IMG/VR virus record: IMGVR_UViG_3300034198_008895
Coordinates: 99,395-163,394 of that record
Reading direction: 5' to 3' (one strand)
Source: a virus
Length of the DNA: 64,000 bases
In this document: in pieces, positions 7,827 to 15,701 of the stretch
How positions within the stretch are numbered: the first letter of the stretch is position 1
How the letters are laid out: each line of letters begins with the position of its first letter
Notes under the pieces: model-generated
What the model was told of the DNA's origin: nothing
Seen by the model: only the letters and a program-made list of their open reading frames with translations
Database searches by the model: none
Position numbers and translations under genes: made by a program

Positions 7827-8276
7827 TTACATCAGATAAGTATGGCTACCATAAACCTGTACAACGGTCTTAGTTCGCGCAAATGTAGGTCGGACCAATT
7901 TATGATTGTAAAAGTATCGCGCTCGAGTTATAGGACTTTGTTCATTAGTGATAAAATCACAAACTAAGTCATAAGCCTCTGAGTACTTAACATTATCAAT
8001 CTTCTTAACACCAGTCTTCATATTGAAGCAGTAATATTGATTCTTCTTGGCTACTTCAGCGTGAAGTAACCCAACATTATGACTTTGTGCTCTATTGTAA
8101 ATTGTAGACATTACCAGCATCATTGCTGTCTCATCAGTTTTGTCTTCACAATAAACAACGAATGCTATGTCATTGAGTTTCTTTTCAAGTTTAGCGTCTG
8201 TGTAGCATTTAGCCTCAGCAAGACTAGGAATGATTGCCACAAGAATACTAAAAATTGCATAAATAATTTTGTTCAT
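7827..8276 (-). CDS. secreted SleB-like hydrolase paralogue
   Basis: A 149-residue protein with a typical cleavable signal peptide (hydrophobic core, then SLAEA before residue 23). The mature part repeats the pattern of its neighbour at 7024-7560: a VVYCEDKT segment, an MSTIYNRA block, a KNQYYC block and a terminal GSHTY. It therefore belongs to the SleB-like hydrolases and would act in the periplasm. AAGGAG precedes the ATG. Cys residues at matching sites in both copies may form a disulphide. Confidence 0.7.
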   Translation of the reverse strand: MNKIIYAIFSILVAIIPSLAEAKCYTDAKLEKKLNDIAFVVYCEDKTDETAMMLVMSTIYNRAQSHNVGLLHAEVAKKNQYYCFNMKTGVKKIDNVKYSEAYDLVCDFITNEQSPITRARYFYNHKLVRPTFARTKTVVQVYGSHTYLM

Positions 8277-8368
8277 TAAGGGCTCCTTTCTTTGGAAAAG
8301 TAGGTTAATTGAAAAAATATATATCCGGTTATCGTATGAAATCTATCAATCCAAAAAGGATATTAAAC

Positions 8369-8953
8369 ATGACTACCTCTAAAAAGCTGTATGAGCCTGG
8401 TGAAGAAATAGTGATTGATGTTAAACATAGTGAAGAGGTACCAGCCGAAGCTGTTCAAGAACAACAAACAGCACAACCTGTTTCACTAGGAAACGACCAG
8501 TTATTCGAAAACATTAAGGGTATCTTTGCCGAAGAAAAAATGATTGTTCGTAAAGATACTTATTTTACACCAGCTAAGGGTGTAATCGAATTAAATATTG
8601 ACGGCTCGATTTTCATGCCGAGCAGCACCATCCTTCTTCAACCTAGAAAGTTTGAAGAATTATATCTCAAAGAACTTGAGTCCATTATTTATAACTCTAA
8701 GGAGCAGCTTGATACTGACAAGCTTTTGCCACTGATCATTTTGTTCAGTCATATTAACAAAAAGAACTACCCTATTCGGATAGTTAGTGGCAATTATCGA
8801 AAACTGCTCTCTAAAGTATGTAGTGTTTTAAATAACTTTTTAAATAAAAATTATACGGTTATCCGTAGTATCTATGAGAGTTTCAATAGTATCAAAGATA
8901 CTGAAGAAGAACAAAATGATATTCGCAAGCAACACGAATCTCAGCTGAGGTAA
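8369..8953 (+). CDS. unassigned protein ahead of RNase H
   Basis: A 194-residue protein. The ATG at 8369 is chosen because AAGGA lies 8 nt upstream; earlier in-frame starts lack a ribosome site. The first 50 residues are acidic and Gln-rich, probably disordered. The remainder is mixed alpha/beta with a helical C-terminus. It ends 2 nt before the RNase H gene, so the two are probably co-translated. The function is unknown. Confidence 0.7.
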   Translation: MTTSKKLYEPGEEIVIDVKHSEEVPAEAVQEQQTAQPVSLGNDQLFENIKGIFAEEKMIVRKDTYFTPAKGVIELNIDGSIFMPSSTILLQPRKFEELYLKELESIIYNSKEQLDTDKLLPLIILFSHINKKNYPIRIVSGNYRKLLSKVCSVLNNFLNKNYTVIRSIYESFNSIKDTEEEQNDIRKQHESQLR

Positions 8954-8955
8954 TT

Positions 8956-10398
8956 ATGTCTAACAAGCTTGTCTTGTTTTGTGACGGTGCTTGTCGTCCT
9001 AATCCTGGGTTTGCTGGCTTTGGTATCTTTGGTTTTATTTATACTGATGCTGATAAACCCAAGAATCACAAACACCCACATCACGGAACTCTTTATTTTA
9101 CTCCTACTGGTATTCAGCGTGATAAGAGTGAAACACCAATTGCAGTAAGTCATATTCTTGAAATGATTTATGCTGTTGGTAATCCTCAAAGCACAAATAA
9201 CGAAGCAGAACTTAAAGCAATTGTTGCTAGCTTAAAGAAAGCTTCTACACTTGAAAACTTAACTGACATTGCTATTTGGACTGATAGTAATTATATTGTC
9301 AGCGCCTTCAATGAAAATCTAGATAACTGGATTAGAAATAGCTGGAGACGCATTGATGGTAAGATTATAACTCATATCGCTGAATGGGAAAAAATCGTTC
9401 AGTATCGTGAGTTGTTTAAAGAAAAAGGTTGTAACTTATCTATCAGCTGGATTAAGGGACATACTGAATCTAAAGATGATAACTATAGTCATTGTAATAA
9501 TATAGCTGATATCTACTCAGTTATTGGTTCCAATTATGCTAGGATTAATAATCCTTCTCAAGATACAGTCATCATGGATAACATGCTGACATACGCAGAA
9601 TATAAGAAGTCTTATGCTGATAAAGACTTTGTTTTCTATTTCCGTGACATGTATTTTAGTTCGGATAAAGAAATTGATGACAGGAATTACTGTTTCATTA
9701 GTACTTCTGATGACCCAGGGCTGCTTGGTAAGCGAAACAATTCTTCAATCTTCGCCACCAACATAGGCTATATTCCTCCTATCATCAACCAGATCAAAGC
9801 TTTTTATCGTGAGATAAATCGTAACTATATAACGACATGTTGTCTTAAGATTAATAAACTTGAGAATAAAGATATCTATCGTCTGTCTGAATATATAGAT
9901 GCTCGGTTAATGTTGTTACCAATGCCTTCTCAACCGAGAACTTATTTGCTGGTTGGAGATAAGACTCCATTCCTATACGAGAATGCAGTGAGCTTCCCGT
10001 TCATTGTGAATGCTGCTGAGATGTTCTCAAAGATGTCTGATATTGATTCTGTCATTGATGAAGAAAATCCAAATATCTATAAGTTCGATGTAACCGATAC
10101 ATTTATTGACTTGCAAGAACATAAACTTAAAATAACTAATAAGGACAAAGATATCGATTTTTCTGACCTTGTTAAAGATCATATACAATTCAAACAGAAA
10201 CTTATCATCAAAATCAGTTACGATGTTCCAAGTTTCTTAGCACTGAAAAATATTGAAAGTGAAATCGAAAAGGTTCAGTTAATCATCGAGACTAATCCCG
10301 ATAATAACTTCTGTACGGTTTACATCAATATAGCCACAAATTCAAGGAGTATTTATTCCGTAAATATTGGGAGTAAGTATCTCCGAAAAACTAAATGA
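8956..10398 (+). CDS. rnhA: RNase HI with a long C-terminal extension
   Basis: A 480-residue protein. Residues 1-190 are an RNase HI domain: DGACRPNPG with Asp10, NNEAEL with Glu83, IWTDSN with Asp110, GHT with His169 and NNIAD with Asp185 supply the full D-E-D-D set plus the assisting His. It would remove RNA from RNA-DNA hybrids during phage replication. Bacterial RNase HI is about 155 residues, so about 290 extra residues follow, with no recognised domain. An insertion of roughly 25 residues (35-65) also lies between the first strand pair. GAGG precedes the ATG. Confidence 0.88.
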   Translation: MSNKLVLFCDGACRPNPGFAGFGIFGFIYTDADKPKNHKHPHHGTLYFTPTGIQRDKSETPIAVSHILEMIYAVGNPQSTNNEAELKAIVASLKKASTLENLTDIAIWTDSNYIVSAFNENLDNWIRNSWRRIDGKIITHIAEWEKIVQYRELFKEKGCNLSISWIKGHTESKDDNYSHCNNIADIYSVIGSNYARINNPSQDTVIMDNMLTYAEYKKSYADKDFVFYFRDMYFSSDKEIDDRNYCFISTSDDPGLLGKRNNSSIFATNIGYIPPIINQIKAFYREINRNYITTCCLKINKLENKDIYRLSEYIDARLMLLPMPSQPRTYLLVGDKTPFLYENAVSFPFIVNAAEMFSKMSDIDSVIDEENPNIYKFDVTDTFIDLQEHKLKITNKDKDIDFSDLVKDHIQFKQKLIIKISYDVPSFLALKNIESEIEKVQLIIETNPDNNFCTVYINIATNSRSIYSVNIGSKYLRKTK

Positions 10399-10454
10399 AG
10401 TGATAGTACTTACTTTCGTTTGTCCGAGTCTTTTTCTAGTTTAAGGAGAAAATA

Positions 10455-11129
10455 ATGGGAATTCTTAATCCTGTCGTTTCCAAGTTTACACTTGTTCAAG
10501 GTGTTCCACAGGAAATTTACGTATGTCCTGGTTCAAAGACACACGCTGTTGTTGATCTGAGCTTCTTCAAAGATGATCTGAACGGTGACGCTCTGATCGC
10601 TGTTGCTCTGGCTTCTGAAAGCAATCCAAATAACCTGACAACTGTTGATTACTTCATTGATGACATTCAGCTCGTCGGCGCTGTTAACTCTGCTGAACTA
10701 AACAAGGTTATCGTAGGTCAAGGTGAGCGTCTGTTCATCAAGGTTATATCAGGTGTTGACATTGTTTGTCGTCTTTCTGGTGTTGAAGAAAACAACCCGA
10801 AGGTTCTGAAGGCTGGTCGTCTGGCTGCTTCCTCGATCTCTGGCACGGCTCAGACCCAGATCTATGCTAACGCTCTTCCGAACGTTGCTTATATCTCTGC
10901 CTCAGCCACCATCTTCAATACCTCTGCAACTGAAAATGCTCAGGTCGAAGCTTGGATCAGTACTTCCGGTGTTCCGGCAGCTTCTGACAAGGTTCTGAAG
11001 CTGGAAGTTCCTTTCAGCGATACGACTATTCTGGAAAACATTCTGCTGGCTCCGAACGAAAAGATTTTCGTTAAGTCCAGTGTTGCCGATACCGAATACT
11101 TCGTTAACGGTACAGTTGTTGCTCAGTAA
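10455..11129 (+). CDS. duplicated beta-domain protein, probably abundant virion protein
   Basis: A 224-residue protein built of two related halves. Residues 1-108 and 130-222 each run from a QIY/EIYV strand through an Ala-rich middle to an ERLFIK/EKIFVK strand and a final Val-rich strand. AAGGAG precedes the ATG. The codons are noticeably richer in C and G than those of neighbours (CTG, GGT and GTT are favoured), as in highly expressed genes. A strong terminator follows at once. A capsid-decoration or similar abundant structural role is plausible but inferred. Confidence 0.75.
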   Translation: MGILNPVVSKFTLVQGVPQEIYVCPGSKTHAVVDLSFFKDDLNGDALIAVALASESNPNNLTTVDYFIDDIQLVGAVNSAELNKVIVGQGERLFIKVISGVDIVCRLSGVEENNPKVLKAGRLAASSISGTAQTQIYANALPNVAYISASATIFNTSATENAQVEAWISTSGVPAASDKVLKLEVPFSDTTILENILLAPNEKIFVKSSVADTEYFVNGTVVAQ

Positions 11130-11147
11130 TAAAATATCAAACAAAAG

Positions 11148-11185
11148 CTTAGTCTCGGGTAAAACCGAGACTAAGTCTTTTTTTA
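11148..11185 (+). terminator. strong intrinsic terminator
   Basis: An 11-bp stem (CTTAGTCTCGG and complement), 6-nt loop and a TCTTTTTTTT tract follow the duplicated beta-domain gene. Confidence 0.9.
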
Positions 11186-11229
11186 ATAACAACAAAATAC
11201 TTTAGTAGACCTATTAATTATGGTGAAAA

Positions 11230-11592
11230 ATGAGTGCGATGCTTACGCCTAAATGGAAACAGATTGGTAGCAACAGGATCGGATTCTATTGTCCAGGGTG
11301 TGACGATATACATATGATCGATACTGATCGCTGGACATTCACATTTAAAAATGACAAAGGAACTATTAGTCCTAGTGTCTTAGTTAAGTCTGGTCATTTT
11401 GCAGATCATTATAAAGCAGAAGATAATTGCTGGTGTAAATATTACGCCGAACATCCTAAGGAGGAACCTGTTTACAAATGCGGTGTTTGTCACCTATTCT
11501 TGGTAGATGATGTTATTTCCTACCTAACTGACTGTACTCATGCGTATGCTGGTAAGGTCATTCCTCTTCCTGATTTTCCGATTAGAAATTAA
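11230..11592 (+). CDS. DUF6527-like zinc-binding protein
   Basis: A 120-residue protein with CPGCDDIH near residue 21, a W.F.F segment, the block TISPSVLV, a second CGVCHLF cluster and the ending DCTHAYAGK...LP. This order matches the small phage family DUF6527 as I recall it. The paired CxxC clusters suggest one structural zinc. The gene sits at the head of a plus-strand run with a SLOG-like gene 14 bp downstream. The biochemical role is unknown. Confidence 0.7.
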   Translation: MSAMLTPKWKQIGSNRIGFYCPGCDDIHMIDTDRWTFTFKNDKGTISPSVLVKSGHFADHYKAEDNCWCKYYAEHPKEEPVYKCGVCHLFLVDDVISYLTDCTHAYAGKVIPLPDFPIRN

Positions 11593-11606
11593 CTTGGAGC
11601 AAAAAC

Positions 11607-12299
11607 ATGTTTGACGAACTTGGTGATATTAGTTCTGTTGATGTTAGTGAGTTACAAGACACTGGCATGCAAAAGAAAAGCAACTACGGTGGTAATGGCA
11701 ACGGTGGGTGGCAAAAAAACAATGGTGGTCAAGGCGGCGGCAATAAGTGGCCTAAGAAAGAAGATAAGGTCGAACCTCCTTATGTTCCTGTCACTGTTTG
11801 GGTTGATCGTGAGTTCCCGCCTGAAGTTAAGAATGCTATTTACAATATCAGTAGCAAGCTGATTGCAAAGGGCATTACAATTCGCGTGAACGGTGATGAT
11901 AAAGATTTCTTGGCTAAACTCCAAGCTTTGTCTGATGTTCATGTGGAAGTTTATATTCCTTGGAGAAACTTTAACGAGATTGATTCCAAGCATTATTTCA
12001 ATACACTTACATCCAAAGATATCGCTATCAAGCATTTCCCGCCTTATGACCGCGTTCCTGATGCAGTTAAGGCTATGCTTGCTCGTAATGTCCGTATGAT
12101 CTTCGGTGATAAAAATAACAGCATTACGCTGTGTTTAATTACGTGGAGTAAGGACGGTGCATCTCGTGTTAGCGAAGTAACTAAAGATACCGGTAAGTCG
12201 TCTTTTGTTATTAAGGTTGCAAGTTCTTATGGTTTCCCTGTTGTCAATATTGCTAAACAGACAGCAGAAAATATTTTGGAAAAAACCTTTGGATTGTAA
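11607..12299 (+). CDS. divergent SLOG/DprA-like protein with Gly/Asn-rich linker
   Basis: A 230-residue protein with a low-complexity Gly/Asn/Lys linker at about residues 22-52, followed by a Rossmann-like domain (55-230). The C-terminal part, with WSKDGASR, a T.DTGKSS block and ASSYGFPVVNI, aligns with the typical SLOG protein at 13793-14338 (WTPDGATSR, KTGGTATAI, DLGIPVINM). The N-terminal GAGS-type turn is degenerate. SLOG domains bind nucleotides or nucleotide-derived ligands. A GGAG site precedes the ATG. The protein may be a non-enzymatic relative; I infer common ancestry. Confidence 0.65.
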   Translation: MFDELGDISSVDVSELQDTGMQKKSNYGGNGNGGWQKNNGGQGGGNKWPKKEDKVEPPYVPVTVWVDREFPPEVKNAIYNISSKLIAKGITIRVNGDDKDFLAKLQALSDVHVEVYIPWRNFNEIDSKHYFNTLTSKDIAIKHFPPYDRVPDAVKAMLARNVRMIFGDKNNSITLCLITWSKDGASRVSEVTKDTGKSSFVIKVASSYGFPVVNIAKQTAENILEKTFGL

Positions 12300-12309
12300 G
12301 GAGTTTTAA

Positions 12310-13008
12310 ATGAGCAACAAGAATCGTAATCAGCAACAAAGACCAAACACTGGTACTGCTAAGCCTCCGGTTGAACAAACTGAAGTTCAGCAAGATCAGA
12401 CCAATCTGAATGCCGAGCAAGATCAAACCAATGCAGCTGCTGAACAAGCTTCTGAAACTGGTGTTGGTCAAGCTCAAGAAACAACTGCACCGGAAACGGC
12501 TGCTCCTGTTGTTCAAGATACCAAACCGGCAGAAGCTGAAGCCGCCAAAGCTCAGCCTAAGTCATCCCATTCACAACCTCAAAAAGGATTTAAGCCTGTG
12601 TATAAAGTTGAACTCGAACTGACCGGCTATGCCGAAGCTATGGACAAAGCAAAGCCCATGGTTCCTGCCGATGGCGGTAAGTGGCAATATTCCCTGTTCA
12701 AGGCGATCAAGTCGATCTTCCTTGCTAAGTCTCAAGAAGACTTTAACAATGAATTCAACACTGTTCTGTCGTTCTTCAACAAGAACAAAGACGGTATCTT
12801 CAACGAAAAGTTTATCTTCCGTTTCCCGGAAAACTGGCCTGGTAGCCAAGCAGAATATACCCAGAATCGTCGTCTGGTGTATCTGATCATCCAGACCGCT
12901 GATCCTAAGGGTCGTAAGAAGGCTCTTGACCAGATCAATATGGAAATGGTTGCTGAAGGTATGTCCGAAGCTCAGAAGCAAATGCTTTTCAACTTCTACC
13001 AGATGTAA
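12310..13008 (+). CDS. protein with disordered Gln/Ala/Pro-rich N-terminus
   Basis: A 232-residue protein. Residues 1-95 are a low-complexity Gln, Glu, Ala, Thr and Pro segment, almost certainly disordered. Residues 100-232 form a compact helical domain with aromatic core residues and no recognised motif. AAGGAG precedes the ATG, and the gene is 10 bp after the SLOG-like gene, so the two are probably co-expressed. The function is unknown; such tails occur in virion and nucleic-acid-associated phage proteins. Confidence 0.75.
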   Translation: MSNKNRNQQQRPNTGTAKPPVEQTEVQQDQTNLNAEQDQTNAAAEQASETGVGQAQETTAPETAAPVVQDTKPAEAEAAKAQPKSSHSQPQKGFKPVYKVELELTGYAEAMDKAKPMVPADGGKWQYSLFKAIKSIFLAKSQEDFNNEFNTVLSFFNKNKDGIFNEKFIFRFPENWPGSQAEYTQNRRLVYLIIQTADPKGRKKALDQINMEMVAEGMSEAQKQMLFNFYQM

Positions 13009-13019
13009 CAAAAAAAAAA

Positions 13020-13052
13020 ATATCCCACGGCACAAAGCTGTGGGATATTTTT
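13020..13052. terminator. bidirectional intrinsic terminator
   Basis: A 9-bp stem (ATATCCCAC/GTGGGATAT) flanked by an A-run on the left and T-run on the right separates convergent genes ending at 13008 and 13055. Confidence 0.85.
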
Positions 13053-13054
13053 CA

Positions 13055-13480
13055 TCATTCGCAGTCACCTATAGGTTTATTCATTTCACGAATAATTTCA
13101 TCGATCTCGTCTTGCGTGAGATCTTTGATCTTCATGACTTTACCTTCCTTAAGTCTTTGATAATATGTGTGAAACTTCTTAACAGCTTTACCAAAGCTTA
13201 AAGGTGACAAGAGTTTGTCAGTTACGGTCTTGAATCTTTCATCATCCGGATCATCTGTATAATGTCGAGGAAGACGTTCAACATGCAGAAGATTGATCAT
13301 CTCGGTATATTTAATACCGTGTTTATGTCCTTCCACATATGTTAAGTCGATACGATTCTTATGTCCGACATTAACCGTTATCTTTTTATGTTTCTCAAAC
13401 AGAGAAACAAGTTGACGGTGTGATATATTCGCAAAGTCAACTTCTTCTAACTGCAGCTCATTAACTTCAACTCTGGACAT
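13055..13480 (-). CDS. unassigned small protein
   Basis: A 141-residue charged protein, mixed alpha/beta then helical, with AAGGAG before the ATG. A His/Lys-rich middle is visible, but no known motif. The promoter at 13512-13539 lies directly upstream and the unit is monocistronic. The function is unknown. Confidence 0.7.
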   Translation of the reverse strand: MSRVEVNELQLEEVDFANISHRQLVSLFEKHKKITVNVGHKNRIDLTYVEGHKHGIKYTEMINLLHVERLPRHYTDDPDDERFKTVTDKLLSPLSFGKAVKKFHTYYQRLKEGKVMKIKDLTQDEIDEIIREMNKPIGDCE

Positions 13481-13511
13481 TGTTAGCTCCTTTTAAAGAT
13501 GGTTGTCAGTT

Positions 13512-13539
13512 TCTATATATGTAATTAAAAAATATTCAA
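13512..13539 (-). promoter_or_regulatory. phage-type promoter
   Basis: On the minus strand, -35 TTGAAT, a 16-bp spacer ending TTACATA, and -10 TATAGA. It drives the gene at 13055-13480. Confidence 0.75.
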
Positions 13540-13574
13540 AAAGATAATGTGATAAATAAACGCGGAACATACAA

Positions 13575-13790
13575 ATGGGTGAAACTGTCGATAACAATAG
13601 TAACAAGCTTAGATTAAAAGAAGTAAAGATCATTGAGTATATTTGTGATAAGTGTCATGCAGGTAAAATGAAACCAACAAATATCATGCTTACATCAATG
13701 CCACCTAAATACGAACACGTCTGTCCTTATTGTAATAGTAAGGCTAATCTTGACCATACTTATCCTAGAACAGTTATTGTTGTGGAGTAA
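13575..13790 (+). CDS. small zinc-ribbon protein
   Basis: A 71-residue protein with CDKC near residue 23 and CPYC near residue 54, the usual spacing of a single zinc ribbon. It ends 2 nt before the SLOG gene, so the two are probably co-translated. Candidate roles are nucleic-acid or protein binding; the sequence does not decide. Confidence 0.7.
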   Translation: MGETVDNNSNKLRLKEVKIIEYICDKCHAGKMKPTNIMLTSMPPKYEHVCPYCNSKANLDHTYPRTVIVVE

Positions 13791-13792
13791 TT

Positions 13793-14338
13793 ATGAAGAA
13801 TAAAATATATGCTGGAGTAGGTTCTAGAGAAACTCCTGAGGCTATTCAAAAACTGATGTTTAAAATAGCCGCTATCCTTGCTAGAAAGGGCTACAAGCTG
13901 CGATCAGGTGCTGCCGAAGGTGCTGATACCGCTTTTGAACTTGGATGCGTCTCAGCAGGCGGAGATAAAGAAATTTGGTTACCGTGGAAAGGATTCAATA
14001 ACCATGAGGACACTAAACTTTATCCTAACCCAGGACATTTTGCAAAAGCTGAAGCTTCTTTAGATCATTGGTCAAAACTTACACAAGGCATGAAAAGACT
14101 TCATGCTCGTAATGTAGGTCAAGTTCTTGGTATGCATTTAGAAGTGCCTGTTGACTTTGTTCTTTGCTGGACTCCTGATGGAGCTACTTCTAGACAAGAA
14201 TGTACGTCTAAAACAGGTGGAACAGCCACTGCTATTAAACTGGCAAGCGATCTAGGAATACCTGTGATCAATATGCAAAAATATTCAAGTACAGAAGATC
14301 TTGAGAAAGATTTAAAGAAGTTACTTAAAGCCAAATAA
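13793..14338 (+). CDS. SLOG-domain (DprA/Smf-like) protein
   Basis: A 181-residue single-domain Rossmann-type protein. It begins with the YAGVGSRETP strand-loop, then LRSGAAEGAD, a WLPWKGF block, HARNVGQVLG, LCWTPDGATSR and a C-terminal GIPVINM strand. These are hallmarks of the phage SLOG/DprA-like group, where the Gly-rich turns and the GGT(A)TAI block bind a nucleotide or nucleotide-derived ligand. It lacks the DprA C-terminal winged helix, so a role in natural transformation is unlikely. A diverged copy lies 1.5 kb upstream. Confidence 0.82.
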   Translation: MKNKIYAGVGSRETPEAIQKLMFKIAAILARKGYKLRSGAAEGADTAFELGCVSAGGDKEIWLPWKGFNNHEDTKLYPNPGHFAKAEASLDHWSKLTQGMKRLHARNVGQVLGMHLEVPVDFVLCWTPDGATSRQECTSKTGGTATAIKLASDLGIPVINMQKYSSTEDLEKDLKKLLKAK

Positions 14339-14341
14339 AAG

Positions 14342-14375
14342 ATCCTGACAGAGTATCTCTGTCAGGATTCTTCTT
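14342..14375. terminator. bidirectional intrinsic terminator
   Basis: A 12-bp stem (ATCCTGACAGAG and complement) followed by a T-rich tract separates the SLOG gene from the convergent RNA polymerase fragment. Confidence 0.85.
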
Positions 14376-15701
14376 TTACGTTACAAGATCTTTCATTTGA
14401 ATCGTTGTAGATTCATTTGTCTTACCATGAGTTAACTGCATAAACAAAGACAAAAGAACACCAGACAGCTCAGATGCAATGTTTGTCACACCTGAAGGAA
14501 TATCTTTATAGACTTCATTCATGCACTTATAACAAATTGTATTCTTAGGAGAAGTACAATACATGCTACTTCTAATAACAATCTCTTTTCCAATAAGCGC
14601 TTTAGCTTTATCAATGGAATCAATCAAAGTCCATTTACCATTCAATGCAACATATCGGTTAAGAAGCTTAGGTGCATTATAGTCATTAATAACACGCTTT
14701 AAACCACGTTTCGTATTACATTCGATAGGTGATATAGATAAGCTAGAAAGAGAGCGTTGTAGGATCTTGTAGGTATATCCACCAAGCTGTGTGGAAGAAC
14801 CACGAGCAAAAGAACCAATACGCAAATCATTCATATACTTAGGAAAGTCTTCTTCGTCTGTACTAACACCTTCTAGCAGAGAATTCTGAACAGTCTTTGC
14901 GTAAGTAACCTTCTCAAAGTCCATTGTGTCACCGAAGACCATATACATCTTTCTGCGAGCATTCTTAGACTTCTTATTAAAGATATTCTTAGCAGCAGGA
15001 TCATCTGCCAGATAATCATTGTCAATCTTAATCAATGCTTGTTCAAACTCAACAAGCTTAACTGGATCACTAAGTTGACCTTCATATTGTTTCAACAGCT
15101 CTTGTTTTTTCTTAGCCAAATCAGGTGCTGGTGTAATAGCTTTCTTGGTAGAAGCAATATTAATAATGTTAGCTAGGTTGGTTAAGAATCCTAAACGATC
15201 AAAACAATCAATCATTTCAGAAACACTGATGTCAGTTTCCTTAGCATCCTTGTCACTAACAACCTTTTCAGCAATCATCTTCTCGATTGTACTTACCTTG
15301 ATCTGTCCTTCAACATAACCAAGTTTATTTTTAAAAGCAGGATAAAGACAAAGTGCATTAATAATCAGATTACCAAGCTTTGTTTCAAACTTGGAAGTAA
15401 TGAAAGGACCCCAAGAAGGATCAACCTGAACGATATCTTGGAATTTGAATAACGGTTCATCTTTAACATAATCAGAAATCTTAGTCAACTGTTTATTGTC
15501 AACCCAAGTTTTAATTGTGTTATCTTTAATATCTACAAAGTAAAGACCATCTGGTTTTGTAACAATATCAAGCCAGTTTTTCTTTTCCCAGTCCGTATCA
15601 TCTCTTAACAAAGGGATAGCAAAACAAGAGAAGTACCATGACTTGTTTTCTATTTTATTTGCAGCAAATGCTTTCTTCAGATATTCAAGTTTAGTTAGCA
15701 T
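14376..15701 (-). CDS. RNA polymerase beta' fragment (bridge-helix to trigger-helix part)
   Basis: A 441-residue protein. Residues 298-322 (ARGSSTQLGGY and following) align with the beta' bridge helix. Residues 374-393 hold an IVIRSSMYC...C..C block like the VRS-LTC-GVCxxC region. Residues 408-428 (SELSG...MQLTHGKT) match the GEPGTQLTMRTFH trigger-loop helix. The reading frame stops right after this helix. The catalytic NADFDGD part is absent and must be encoded elsewhere. PhiKZ-type phages encode two split polymerases, virion and non-virion; which one this belongs to is not decidable here. It overlaps the upstream gene by 11 bp. Confidence 0.78.
   Translation of the reverse strand: MLTKLEYLKKAFAANKIENKSWYFSCFAIPLLRDDTDWEKKNWLDIVTKPDGLYFVDIKDNTIKTWVDNKQLTKISDYVKDEPLFKFQDIVQVDPSWGPFITSKFETKLGNLIINALCLYPAFKNKLGYVEGQIKVSTIEKMIAEKVVSDKDAKETDISVSEMIDCFDRLGFLTNLANIINIASTKKAITPAPDLAKKKQELLKQYEGQLSDPVKLVEFEQALIKIDNDYLADDPAAKNIFNKKSKNARRKMYMVFGDTMDFEKVTYAKTVQNSLLEGVSTDEEDFPKYMNDLRIGSFARGSSTQLGGYTYKILQRSLSSLSISPIECNTKRGLKRVINDYNAPKLLNRYVALNGKWTLIDSIDKAKALIGKEIVIRSSMYCTSPKNTICYKCMNEVYKDIPSGVTNIASELSGVLLSLFMQLTHGKTNESTTIQMKDLVT

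Noticed and set aside
12571-13068. Long antisense reading frame opposite the 232-residue gene
   Set aside because: It lacks a ribosome site and crosses the terminator, and the plus-strand gene has a strong ribosome site and plausible composition. It is a shadow frame.
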